Position numbers and translations under genes: made by a program. Shown one piece after another: positions 7,985 through 16,438 of a stretch of 37,744 bases of DNA. Under the pieces are notes generated by a model. It had not been told where the DNA came from. It searched no databases and was given only the letters and a program-made list of their open reading frames with translations. Within the stretch, counting starts at the first letter, position 1. Each line of letters starts with the position of its first letter. This stretch comes from Porticoccus sp963974675 (GTDB lineage: Bacteria > Pseudomonadota > Gammaproteobacteria > Pseudomonadales > Porticoccaceae), in contig CAXBDQ010000021.1 in NCBI GenBank assembly GCA_963974675.1, positions 1-37,744 of the forward strand, in the 5' to 3' direction.

Positions 7985-10645
7985 ATGGCCATGAAAGATC
8001 CCCAGCTGGGTACTATATATTTAAGTGAATACGAAGCGCCTCGTTTTTTGATCGATAAAACGGTGCTTTGTATTGATGTTAGAGAAGACGATGCCAAAGT
8101 TCTGGCAACGCTCAGCATGAGGAGGAACCCTGAAAGCAAATACAGGGGAAAGGACCTGGATCTATCGGGTCAGGAACTAGCACTTCAGTCTGTTTCCATT
8201 GACGGTCATCAGCTGTCTGCTGATGAGTACACCGTAACTTCCGAAAATTTGATTATTCATCAGGTTCCAGATCAATTTGAGCTGGTCTCAGAAGTCATTA
8301 TCCGGCCCAAGGACAACACCTCTCTGGAAGGGTTGTTTAAGTCCCGCACGATGTACTGCACCCAGTGTGAAGCGGAGGGTTTTAGGCGGATTACCTATTA
8401 TCTGGATCGTCCTGATGTTATGTCAGAATTCACCACGACGATTATTGCCAATAAGACAACTTGCCCGGTATTACTGTCCAACGGTAATTTGATGGATTCT
8501 GGTGATATGGGTGATGAGCGTCATTGGACCACCTGGCACGACCCTTTCCGTAAGCCTGCATATCTGTTTGCTATGGTAGCCGGCGATTTGTCGGTGGTAG
8601 AGGATAGCTTTACTACGTGTTCCGGGCGAAATGTTGATATTCGATTGTATGTTGAACCCAAGGATATTGAAAAGTGTGATCATGCTGTTCAGTCATTAAA
8701 ACATGCCATGACATGGGATGAAGAAGTCTATGGCCGTGAGTACGATTTGGATCTGTATATGATAGTCGCGGTCGATGATTTCAATATGGGAGCAATGGAA
8801 AACAAGGGGCTTAATATTTTTAACACCTCTTGTGTTTTGGCTCATCCTGAGACGACGACAGATGCTGGTTTTCAACGAGTTGAAGGGGTCGTTGCCCACG
8901 AGTATTTCCATAATTGGTCAGGTAATAGAGTGACCTGCCGCGATTGGTTTCAATTGAGTTTAAAGGAAGGTTTTACGGTATTCCGTGATGCTGAGTTTTC
9001 GGCAGATATGGGTTCTAGAACAGTCAAGCGTGTAGAAGATGTCAATCTGCTGAGAACCGTACAGTTTGCCGAAGATGCTGGCCCAACGGCACATCCCGTG
9101 CAGCCGTCTTCCTATATGGAAATTTCCAATTTTTATACGGTAACCATATATGAAAAAGGTGCCGAAGTTGTCAGGATGATTCACACCTTGTTGGGCGCTG
9201 AATTATTTCGCCAAGGTTCAGATCTGTACTTTTCTAGGCACGATGGTCAAGCCGTAACCATTGAAGATTTTGTCGCGGCAATGGCCGAAGTTAGTGGCCG
9301 GGATTTCTCTCAGTTTATGACGTGGTATCGGCAGCCGGGTACTCCAAAATTATCGGTTCGTAGTGAATATGATCAACAGGCACAGCAATATACGCTTCAT
9401 TTTAAACAGCACTGTTTACCCACAAAAACAGACGAGACAGAAGGGCAGCCTCAAACGACAAATCCCTACCATATTCCAGTTAAATTGGGATTGGTGGGTG
9501 AGCATGGCAGCTTACTTTTATCCTCAACGGGTGAGATATCTCAGATTGTAGAAATTACCGAGCCAGAGCAAACCGTTGTCTTTAATGATATAGCGGAATG
9601 CCCGGTTCCTTCTTTGCTACAGGGTTTTTCTGCGCCGGTTAGATTGGACTACTCGTATAGCCTGGAAGATCTCGGAGCTCTCATGTCCCGAGATAGTGAC
9701 GGTTTTAACCGTTGGAATGCCGCTCAACAATTGGCCATCCAGTTGATGAAGCCGCTGATGGCAGATTTTCGTTCCGGTCAGGCTCTGGTACTTGATTCGC
9801 ACTTAAAAAATGCTTTCTCTAAAGTCCTGAGTGAACCTGCAGATGATCGTGCGATGCAGGCGCTGGTTTTGACATTACCGTCAGAGCTTTTAATGGCTGA
9901 ACTGTCAGAGGAAATTGATGTAGAAGCGATTCACGTGGTCCGTCAGTTCCTCTGTCATGAGTTAGGTTCCACCTTGGCAGAACAATGGCAGGCTATTTAT
10001 CAGAAAAATATATCCAGAGACGGCTATATTCATAACGCTACCGAAGTGGCTCAGCGTAGTTTGAAAAACCTGGCACTTCGTTATCTGGCCAATGGGGGGG
10101 TGGAGACATCCCTGCAAATGCTTCAGTCGCAGTTAACGACGTCGGATAATATGACAGATCGCCTTTCGGCATTGACGACGTTGGTTAATGATTCGAGGCC
10201 TGAAGCTGTTGAGATTGCAAATGCTTCGTTACAGCAGTTTTTCCAGGACTGGCACCATGAGCCACTGGTACTAAACCAATGGTTTCAGATCCAGGCAGCC
10301 TGCTCATTGCCGGGCGGGTTGCAACGCGTTGAAGCATTGATGTCTCATCCAGCGTTTGATATCCAGAACCCTAACAAAGTGCGCTCGGTGATTGGTGTTT
10401 TTTGTAACAGTAATCCGGTTAATTTTCATTGTGAAAATGGTGCCGGTTATGAGTTTCTTGCAGATCAGATTCTTATTTTGGATAAGCTTAACCCACAAAT
10501 TGCCGCTAGATTGTTGACGCCCTTTACAAGATGGCGTCGTTTTGCTGAAACGCCTCAAAAAATGATGAAGACGCAATTGACCAGAATTATCTCGGCCTCT
10601 AAATTGTCCAGAGACACCTATGAAATAGCGTCTAAAAGCCTTTGA
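7985..10645 (+). CDS. pepN: Aminopeptidase N (M1 family)
   Basis: A cytoplasmic zinc aminopeptidase that removes N-terminal residues from peptides, the main broad-specificity aminopeptidase of Gammaproteobacteria. The exopeptidase motif GAMEN is at 269-273. The zinc site is HEYFH (His305, Glu306, His309) with Glu328 in LKEGF, eighteen residues later, as the M1 family requires. The long alpha-helical C-terminal domain is present, giving 886 residues against 870 in E. coli. The ATG at 7985 follows an AAGG at about 7970; a second in-frame ATG six bases later is possible. pepN converges with the ParA-type gene with only 39 bases between stops and no clear terminator. Confidence 0.96.
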   Translation: MAMKDPQLGTIYLSEYEAPRFLIDKTVLCIDVREDDAKVLATLSMRRNPESKYRGKDLDLSGQELALQSVSIDGHQLSADEYTVTSENLIIHQVPDQFELVSEVIIRPKDNTSLEGLFKSRTMYCTQCEAEGFRRITYYLDRPDVMSEFTTTIIANKTTCPVLLSNGNLMDSGDMGDERHWTTWHDPFRKPAYLFAMVAGDLSVVEDSFTTCSGRNVDIRLYVEPKDIEKCDHAVQSLKHAMTWDEEVYGREYDLDLYMIVAVDDFNMGAMENKGLNIFNTSCVLAHPETTTDAGFQRVEGVVAHEYFHNWSGNRVTCRDWFQLSLKEGFTVFRDAEFSADMGSRTVKRVEDVNLLRTVQFAEDAGPTAHPVQPSSYMEISNFYTVTIYEKGAEVVRMIHTLLGAELFRQGSDLYFSRHDGQAVTIEDFVAAMAEVSGRDFSQFMTWYRQPGTPKLSVRSEYDQQAQQYTLHFKQHCLPTKTDETEGQPQTTNPYHIPVKLGLVGEHGSLLLSSTGEISQIVEITEPEQTVVFNDIAECPVPSLLQGFSAPVRLDYSYSLEDLGALMSRDSDGFNRWNAAQQLAIQLMKPLMADFRSGQALVLDSHLKNAFSKVLSEPADDRAMQALVLTLPSELLMAELSEEIDVEAIHVVRQFLCHELGSTLAEQWQAIYQKNISRDGYIHNATEVAQRSLKNLALRYLANGGVETSLQMLQSQLTTSDNMTDRLSALTTLVNDSRPEAVEIANASLQQFFQDWHHEPLVLNQWFQIQAACSLPGGLQRVEALMSHPAFDIQNPNKVRSVIGVFCNSNPVNFHCENGAGYEFLADQILILDKLNPQIAARLLTPFTRWRRFAETPQKMMKTQLTRIISASKLSRDTYEIASKSL

Positions 10646-10684
10646 TATGAGCGCTTATAGTTGAGATAGTCATGAATGTTGTGG

Positions 10685-11458
10685 CTATATTTTTATGGGT
10701 GAAATGTGGTCATATAATTCCACAAACTTTAAGGTCAGTGGGTGACTGGGCGCCATGTGGATGAGTGGCTTACATGATTGGTGAGACTCACGCATTTTAA
10801 TAGAGCTGTTGAGAAAAACGGGGATAACCGGATGACCTTCTGCCTTGAGTTCTTCAATAATCTGTGTGGGTAAATTGGCTCGAGCCTGAAACTGGTTAAC
10901 AACAATACCCTCAACGGAGAGATTTTCATTGTGATCCTCTCTGATTTCAGCAACGACACCCAAGATGTTATAAAGCGCCTGGCGTGAAAAAGCATCACAG
11001 TCAAAAGGGATAAGTACGCTGTCCGCTGCGACCAACGCGGACATGGTATAAAAATTAAAAGCGGGTGCGGTGTCTATAAATACTTGGTCGAATTCGCTCT
11101 CCAGTTTATTTAATAAATCTCGTAATTTATAAACCTTGTGGCGAGATTCCAATTTTTGCTCAATGGCTTCTAATTCTGCATTTGCCGCAATTATTGAGAG
11201 GTTTTCAAAGGGCGTCTCTGTAACGAATTCCTGCGGTTTTTTTGGGGTAAGATTGAACGATAGTGTCTGAGAAAAATAACCCGCCATGGTTTCTTTGGGT
11301 TGAATGTCTTCGCCTAACAAGTAGCGGCTGGAGTTAGCTTGAGGGTCTAGGTCAAGAACAAGGGTTTTTTGGCCTTTTTTGGCGCTAATGGCTGCAAGAT
11401 TACATGTAATGCTGGATTTTCCAACGCCACCTTTTTGATTAAAAACAACTCGACGCAT
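10685..11458 (-). CDS. Orphan ParA/MinD-type P-loop ATPase
   Basis: A deviant Walker A ATPase of the ParA/Soj family, 257 residues from the chosen start. QKGGVGKSS (residues 8-16) has the signature lysine; LDLDPQAN is the switch region and VFIDTAPAFN the Walker B-like strand. These proteins position DNA, chemotaxis arrays, flagella or other cargo by dimerising on the nucleoid. No ParB gene or centromere-like cluster is adjacent, so the cargo is unknown. I start at 11458, because AAGGGAATAGGA lies just upstream and family members begin directly before the P-loop; an ATG nine codons upstream has no ribosome binding site. Two inverted repeats lie upstream. It is separate from the Bat operon by a ~175-base gap but on the same strand. 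Confidence 0.85.
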   Translation of the reverse strand: MRRVVFNQKGGVGKSSITCNLAAISAKKGQKTLVLDLDPQANSSRYLLGEDIQPKETMAGYFSQTLSFNLTPKKPQEFVTETPFENLSIIAANAELEAIEQKLESRHKVYKLRDLLNKLESEFDQVFIDTAPAFNFYTMSALVAADSVLIPFDCDAFSRQALYNILGVVAEIREDHNENLSVEGIVVNQFQARANLPTQIIEELKAEGHPVIPVFLNSSIKMRESHQSCKPLIHMAPSHPLTLKFVELYDHISPIKI

Positions 11459-11534
11459 GTTCCTATTCCCTTGGGCTTTACCCATTAGAGTAGATAGTTT
11501 TTACTTTTAAAATAAAGAATTTTTTGATTGAAAT

Positions 11535-11559
11535 GTGTTTCTTATTCTATGAGAAACAC
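11535..11559. repeat. 8-bp inverted repeat upstream of the ParA-type gene
   Basis: GTGTTTCT (11535-11542) and AGAAACAC (11552-11559) are perfect inverted arms around nine bases. There is no T tract on either strand, so a terminator is unlikely. The position ~77 bases before the ParA start would suit an operator; this is inference. Confidence 0.55.
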
Positions 11560-11569
11560 TAAAGACTTA

Positions 11570-11593
11570 CTAGCATTTGTGCACTCCTGCTAG
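11570..11593. repeat. 6-bp inverted repeat between batD and the ParA-type gene
   Basis: CTAGCA (11570-11575) pairs with TGCTAG (11588-11593) across a 12-base spacer, ten bases from the preceding inverted repeat. It could be a second half of one regulatory region or a weak transcript end for batD. No downstream T run supports termination. Confidence 0.4.
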
Positions 11594-11634
11594 GGTTGTC
11601 TATGGCTTATTTGTTGCTTAACTACAGGCCTTAA

Positions 11635-13416
11635 TCAGCTTTTTCCATAAAGGGATTTAAGGTGATTTTTTTTATCAGGTCCATCTGTTTTCGATTGCTT
11701 CCGTACAGCTTTGATTTCTTCAAACAAAACACTAAGGTCCACAGTTTCACGAACTTCTGAGCGATATAAGTCTTGATCTAAGGTCTTTAGCTGGGATTTG
11801 AGAGAGGGGCTGTTCGCCAGTTGTGCTACTTCATCCAGAGTACATAGAGGACGCTGCCAAAAAATACGACTCCAGTTGATGAGGGCTTCACGGAAGCCAG
11901 TCGGATTGTTCTGACGGACTAGTTGTTTAAGTTGCTTGAATGATTCAGCTTCTTTTTGCTCTGTAGTGTCTGGGTCTGATATTGAGCCCGGTCGAGGCTG
12001 TTGAGACTGAGCCTTTCGCCATAACACTAAAAAGATGATGGCGAGAGATAATAAAATCAGGTTGCAGATACCTAACAACCAAAATAGAAAATTGGATGGT
12101 TTTTCCACAACAGAGGGGGTGATGGATTCTGTTGTGACTGGTTTGTTTGCAGCAGTGGTTGATGTTGTAGGCGCAGGGGTGTTGGCAGCGGGTTTGACTG
12201 TCAATGTTGAACCTTTCAGTGTGGTTGCCTTCACTTGGTTTGTTGCGGTATCCCACCATTTCAGCGTGATATCTGGAAGACTGATCTTGCCACCCTTAGA
12301 GGGTACGATGGCAACAGATTCTATTCGTGTTCCAGTGACGCCATTGCTAGTGACATCATCTTTAAGCTGGGGTTGATCTGGATACACTTTAAAATCATCC
12401 CCCGTATGGACAGCCAATGGTGGGAGCTGTGCCGAGGTTAGCCCTTGTGCATCGATGTAAACCGTTCGGGTGATGGGTTCTCCTGCGACTAATTCATCCA
12501 GTGGACGGCTCCAGCGTTCACTGAGTGTAATCCCTTTGCTTGGCAACCATTCGTCTGAACCATAGCTCGCTGGTCTTGGGTTTACCGTGATTTTTTGTTC
12601 TTCCGAGTAAAGATAAATTCGTTTTCCTCCTCGAGAAAAGAAAGAGTTTGAATAGGGGTCTCTTCTTTCGGGAATGATGGCGGCAAAACGAAGTGCCGGG
12701 ATGGTGAGTTCACCGCTTGTATTAGGGAATATCGCATAGGTCAATTCAATCACAAGGTGATTGATACCGTTTATTTGTTTCTGAAATTGGTTTTCAGCCA
12801 CTTTTGTGACAGCGGCATCTTCCACCAGTAGCTCTTCACTGGAAATACCCTGTAACCCTGTAGACGTGAGAATTCGCAAGGTTAGTAATAGTTGTTCCTG
12901 GACATATACCGAGTTTTTCTCCACTTCTGTTTCAACAAAGATCGGCTGATTTTTAGTGTTGGCTATGGGGCGGTCCGCCACTTCGATTTGAATGACATCA
13001 CTGCTGACACCTTTGAAATCAAGTGCGGGGATAAGTAATTGCCCTGTTTTTTTGGGTAATAACTGTAGGCGCCATTCGGTGAAAGAGACGGAAGTACCAT
13101 TGATAAAGGAAAATTGGTTTTGTTGGTTTTTGGAGAGGACTTCAAAATCCCGTTCAAGAGGTGAAAAATCTGGGTCACTGCTGGTTTGGCTGTCGTATTT
13201 AACCCGGAGTTCTAGGGTTTCTCCCGATCCCAACTGATTGCGATCAACTGAGGACGTCAAGGTTGCTGCGAACGCCGGAGCACTGGCTATCCAAAGCAGG
13301 ATGGCCAGAATGATAATCTGTGGTGATAAGCAAGACCGTAGTGGCGATAACGGCCCCGACAGAAATAAATATTTCGGCATAAACATGGCTCGTGTTGAGA
13401 TGTTATGGGTGTTCAT
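11635..13416 (-). CDS. batD: BatD-type membrane protein of the MoxR-Bat operon
   Basis: A BatD/oxygen-tolerance family protein (593 residues) expected to face the periplasm. A long N-terminal region holds a hydrophobic signal segment (about 33-51, ending APAFAA). It is followed by repeated beta-sandwich blocks with the typical pattern TLTSSVDRNQLGSGETLELR and, later, FVETEVEKNSVYVQEQLLLT. A transmembrane helix lies at about 442-466, followed by a ~125-residue cytoplasmic tail. Methionines at 11 and 13 are possible alternative starts giving a shorter leader. The ATG overlaps the as-read stop of the BatB/C gene by four bases (ATGA); if the BatB/C frame is restored, the gap becomes six bases. 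It is the last gene of the operon. The role in the complex is inferred from family and context. Confidence 0.86.
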   Translation of the reverse strand: MNTHNISTRAMFMPKYLFLSGPLSPLRSCLSPQIIILAILLWIASAPAFAATLTSSVDRNQLGSGETLELRVKYDSQTSSDPDFSPLERDFEVLSKNQQNQFSFINGTSVSFTEWRLQLLPKKTGQLLIPALDFKGVSSDVIQIEVADRPIANTKNQPIFVETEVEKNSVYVQEQLLLTLRILTSTGLQGISSEELLVEDAAVTKVAENQFQKQINGINHLVIELTYAIFPNTSGELTIPALRFAAIIPERRDPYSNSFFSRGGKRIYLYSEEQKITVNPRPASYGSDEWLPSKGITLSERWSRPLDELVAGEPITRTVYIDAQGLTSAQLPPLAVHTGDDFKVYPDQPQLKDDVTSNGVTGTRIESVAIVPSKGGKISLPDITLKWWDTATNQVKATTLKGSTLTVKPAANTPAPTTSTTAANKPVTTESITPSVVEKPSNFLFWLLGICNLILLSLAIIFLVLWRKAQSQQPRPGSISDPDTTEQKEAESFKQLKQLVRQNNPTGFREALINWSRIFWQRPLCTLDEVAQLANSPSLKSQLKTLDQDLYRSEVRETVDLSVLFEEIKAVRKQSKTDGPDKKNHLKSLYGKS

Positions 13417-15449
13417 ATATGACTACCATCGCTCTTCATTTTGACCGGAGGGCTGATTAATACCCCGTCGGCGTTCATAGGTGCGTTTTTTTGATTCATA
13501 ACGGAATTTTTCTCGCAATAATCCGCCGGGATCATCGGGGATACGGCGTAGCCATTGTTCCATGGCTTGTTTTTCTTCCTCTGACAGTTCTTTTGCTGGG
13601 GCGCTGGGCTGGCCGGAAGTTTCACCTTCTTTGTCAGAGGTCTCGTCGGGTTCAGGTTGCTCTTTACCGTGAGCCTGTTGTGGCTCGGTGGGGGGGGGGG
13701 CTCGTTTTTGGCATCAGTTTGATTGCCTTTGGATGCTTCATCACTGGCAGGTTGGTTTGACTGGCTATCCTTTGAATCATCTTGCTCAGAAGGCTTATTT
13801 TGGTTTGAAGAGCTTTGATCTGAGGGACTTTGATCTGAAGGGCTTTGATCTGAAGGGCTTTGATCTGAAGGGCTTTGAGAAGAATCATTTTCGGAGTCTT
13901 CGCCATTTTGTTGATTCTTTTGCTGCGGATCGCCGCTTTGTTGATCTTGTTTGTCCGATGATTGGTTTTCTTGTTGTTTCGACTCATCATTATTTTGTTG
14001 CTGTTGCTGTTGCTGTTGCTGTTCTAGGAGTTTTTCTACCAACTCCTTGTTGAATTGAGCATCTTCATCGTCTGGATTCAATGACAAAGCTTGATCGTAG
14101 CTTTTTATGGCGTCTTCCAGTTGCCCACTTTTTGCCAGAGCATTGCCATGATTGTAGTGGCTAGTCGTGTGTTCTTTGAGGTTGTCAGCCGCGTAAAGCT
14201 CATTGGCTGTTTCAAAGTCACCATTGCGGTATGCTGCCGCGGCTTTCCAGTTAGGGTCTTTAAACTGTTGTTGGGCTGTTTCTACATCACCTTGTTCCAT
14301 GGCTTTTGCCGCTTGTTGGTTTTTGGTAGACCAAAGATCCTCCCAGCCAAAGGCATGGGCAGTTTGGGGCACAGAAAGCATTGATGCTGAAAACAATGAG
14401 ATTGAGAACATGGGCGCAATAAGCACTGACGCCAGCAAGCCTCGCCGAAACGCTAATAATAAAATCAATAGCAGGGGAAGAACCAGCCAATAGCCTTGGT
14501 CACTCCAGCTATCAAAGGTGCGCTCAAGTTGCTTGTTGGGAGAATTTGTTTGAGCATTGAACTGCTCGGCAAGGTAGTGAATGTCGTTGTCGTCAGCGGT
14601 GAGTGAAGAAAAACGACCACCATTCAGATTGGCCAGTTTCTTTAAGCTGTTTATATCTAGACGCGGAACGACAATATTGCCGCTTTTGTCTTTGGCAAAA
14701 CCCCCGTTACCCAATGGAATCGGTGCACCTTCTTTGGTACCGATGCCTAATACCGACAGTCGAAAACCTCCAAGGTCTTGAATAGTTTCATTGATGGTCT
14801 CCTGTGCCGAGGGAGAAACACCGTCGGTTACTAAGAGAAAGTTGCCTTCAGTTAATCCGGCATTAAATACCAATTCGATGGCGTGCTGTATTGCCGCTTC
14901 TGTATTGCTGCCATGACTGGGCATGATGTTTGGGTCCAGTGCCGGAACCAGCGCAGCCACAGTGTCAGCATCATCCGTCAGGGGGCTGACGATAAAGGAG
15001 TCGCCCGCGTAGGCAACCAATGCAGTGGTGCCTTCTTGGCGCTGTTGTAGTAAATCGATCAGCTTTAATCGTGCGCGGGTGAGTCGATTGGGCTTTAGGT
15101 CCTGCGCTAGCATGGAGGGAGATAAATCAAATACGACTACTAGCGCATTTTCCTGTTTATGAACAGGTAACGGTGTGCGTTCCCATGTTGGGCCAGACAT
15201 AGCGAGGGTGGCTAAAATCCAGCCGATGATGGCGATAAGAGGAAGGCCTCGACGTTGTTTTACGGGTACACAGTCCAACAATAGTGGGAGTAGTTCGGGG
15301 GATATAACATTATCCCAACTGCCCGCTTGCTTCTGGCGATGGTGAAGCCACCAGCAAGCAATGAGTGCTGGGAATAAGGCAAATAACCACTCAGGTCGTA
15401 GAAAATGGAATTCCGTGAAGGTTGATAAGCTATTGATTAATGAGTCCAT
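13413..15449 (-). CDS. batB: BatB/BatC-type VWA-TPR membrane protein, reading frame broken near its C-terminus
   Basis: As read, 678 residues: two membrane segments (about 18-36 and 67-85), a VWA domain with a full MIDAS (DLSPS at 108-112, Thr183, Asp209), a transmembrane region at about 316-360, TPR repeats at about 370-470, then a glutamine/serine-rich linker. The VWA-plus-TPR layout corresponds to BatB fused to BatC. After the C11 tract (plus strand G 13690-13700) the as-read tail of ~95 residues looks unlike the family. In another frame the same DNA encodes LSEEEKQAMEQWLRRIPDDP and GGLLREKFRYES, the conserved end of these proteins, closing at a TAG at 13423. One extra C, or two fewer, restores it. 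Its ATG shares one base with the batA stop (TAATG). Confidence 0.85.
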   Translation of the reverse strand: MDSLINSLSTFTEFHFLRPEWLFALFPALIACWWLHHRQKQAGSWDNVISPELLPLLLDCVPVKQRRGLPLIAIIGWILATLAMSGPTWERTPLPVHKQENALVVVFDLSPSMLAQDLKPNRLTRARLKLIDLLQQRQEGTTALVAYAGDSFIVSPLTDDADTVAALVPALDPNIMPSHGSNTEAAIQHAIELVFNAGLTEGNFLLVTDGVSPSAQETINETIQDLGGFRLSVLGIGTKEGAPIPLGNGGFAKDKSGNIVVPRLDINSLKKLANLNGGRFSSLTADDNDIHYLAEQFNAQTNSPNKQLERTFDSWSDQGYWLVLPLLLILLLAFRRGLLASVLIAPMFSISLFSASMLSVPQTAHAFGWEDLWSTKNQQAAKAMEQGDVETAQQQFKDPNWKAAAAYRNGDFETANELYAADNLKEHTTSHYNHGNALAKSGQLEDAIKSYDQALSLNPDDEDAQFNKELVEKLLEQQQQQQQQQNNDESKQQENQSSDKQDQQSGDPQQKNQQNGEDSENDSSQSPSDQSPSDQSPSDQSPSDQSSSNQNKPSEQDDSKDSQSNQPASDEASKGNQTDAKNEPPPPPSHNRLTVKSNLNPTRPLTKKVKLPASPAPQQKNCQRKKNKPWNNGYAVSPMIPADYCEKNSVMNQKNAPMNADGVLISPPVKMKSDGSHI
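13423..13689 (-). other. Conserved BatB/C C-terminal segment, out of frame in the sequence as given
   Basis: Reading the minus strand from just after the C tract as ACC GAG CCA gives about 88 codons ending in TAG at 13423-13425. The segment includes EEKQAMEQWLRRIPDDP and LLREKFRYESKKRTYERRR, which is the usual end of this VWA-TPR family. It has no stop and no start of its own, so it must be reached by a frame change at the homopolymer or by a corrected base count. Confidence 0.85.
13690..13700. repeat. Homopolymer tract G11 (C11 on the coding strand) in batB
   Basis: Eleven consecutive Gs on the plus strand, read as proline codons in batB. Tracts of this length slip readily in replication and are also miscounted by some sequencing methods. 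The downstream family motif is in frame only if the tract is 9 or 12 long. Confidence 0.95.
13817..13876. repeat. 15-bp in-frame tandem repeat in batB (SPSDQ units)
   Basis: Four adjacent copies of a 15-base unit (GATCTGAAGGGCTTT on the plus strand); the last three are identical and the first differs at two bases. On the coding strand each encodes the pentapeptide SPSDQ in the linker between the TPR region and the C-terminus. Because 15 is a multiple of three, copy-number change would alter linker length without shifting frame. Confidence 0.9.
13995..14021. repeat. Polyglutamine (CAG/CAA) tract in batB
   Basis: Nine successive glutamine codons, mostly alternating CAG and CAA, directly after the TPR region of BatB/C. 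It marks the start of the low-complexity linker. Confidence 0.9.
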
Positions 15450-16438
15450 TAAGATTCACCCCGGGAATTTGCCATGGGAACCAATAGCAGACTACAGATC
15501 AATGCAAAACCTAAAGGCCAATAGAATAGTGCTTTAGTGGGGCGAAGAGTTTCTGCCTCCTGTTCTACCGGTTCCAGTTTGTCCAGTTGTTGATAAATAG
15601 CACCGAGCTCTTCCGGGTTTCTGGCTCGGAAATATTGTCCTGATGTTTTATCGGCAATTGCAGTTAGTGTTGTTTCATCAAGGTCACGCGAGGGGTTCAC
15701 GTGTTTCGATCCAAAGAAACTCCGCTGTATCATGACTTCAGCACCAATACCGATGGTGTAGATAGTGATACCTTCACTGGCAGCAATATCGGCGGCTTCT
15801 AGGGGCTGAACTTCACCTGCGGAATTTGCGCCATCTGTTAGCAGAACAAGTACTCGATGGTTTTCTGGTCGCTGCTTCAAGCGTTTAACAGCTAACCCAA
15901 TCGCATCACCAATGGCTGTTTTATCACCGGCAAAACCGATTTGTGCTTCCCCTAACAGGGTGTTCATCGTGCGCCGATCAAAGGTCAGTGGTGTTTGTAA
16001 GTAAGGTCGGGTGCCAAACAAAATCAATCCCAGTCGGTCGCCTTGGCGGCGTTCTACAAACTCTGTGACCACATGCTTAACGGCCGTCAGTCTATCGACA
16101 GATTCCCCCGAGATGGACATGTCGGTTTGTTCCATGCTGCCGGAAATATCCACCGCCAATAAAATATCCCTGCCACTACTGGGCAAGGCGACGGGGTCGC
16201 CTATCCATGTGGGCCGTGTGGCCGCCACTAGAGTGGCTACCCAGGCTAGAGTCAATAGCGTCATGACGAACATATGCCAGCGGCCATTTAGGGTGGATGA
16301 GGTTGTGTGCGCGGCCAATTCAGAATAGACCGGGGATTTAAGGGCTGGGACAGCGACTTCCGTTTTGCTACGCCACAGACGATAAAACAGTGGCAGGGGG
16401 AGTAATAGCATGATCCATGGCCATTCAAACGATAGCAT
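15449..16438 (-). CDS. batA: BatA-type VWA membrane protein
   Basis: A 329-residue inner-membrane protein with membrane segments at about 5-20 and 57-75, a VWA domain whose MIDAS is intact (DISGS at 97-101, Thr174, Asp202), and a C-terminal helix at about 305-322. VWA domains of this family bind metal and partner proteins. The start at 16438 (MLSFEWPW) has GGGAGG six bases upstream and fits the family; longer in-frame starts would precede this site and overlap deep into the upstream gene. It overlaps the end of the DUF4381 gene by 14 bases, and its TAA shares a base with the batB/C ATG, so translation is probably coupled. Both VWA partners in this operon keep their metal-binding residues. Confidence 0.9.
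   Translation of the reverse strand: MLSFEWPWIMLLLPLPLFYRLWRSKTEVAVPALKSPVYSELAAHTTSSTLNGRWHMFVMTLLTLAWVATLVAATRPTWIGDPVALPSSGRDILLAVDISGSMEQTDMSISGESVDRLTAVKHVVTEFVERRQGDRLGLILFGTRPYLQTPLTFDRRTMNTLLGEAQIGFAGDKTAIGDAIGLAVKRLKQRPENHRVLVLLTDGANSAGEVQPLEAADIAASEGITIYTIGIGAEVMIQRSFFGSKHVNPSRDLDETTLTAIADKTSGQYFRARNPEELGAIYQQLDKLEPVEQEAETLRPTKALFYWPLGFALICSLLLVPMANSRGES

Noticed and set aside
13817..13876. Regular repeats suggesting a CRISPR array
   Set aside because: Units are 15 bases, adjoin without spacers and lie inside a coding sequence.
13664..13990. Overlapping minus-strand frame with repeated ALQIK units
   Set aside because: It is the alternative-frame reading of the 15-bp repeats in batB; the SPSDQ frame continues the VWA-TPR protein.
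13688..14053. Plus-strand frame opposite batB with repeated LKGFD units
   Set aside because: Antisense reading of the same 15-bp repeats, with no ribosome binding site or family resemblance.
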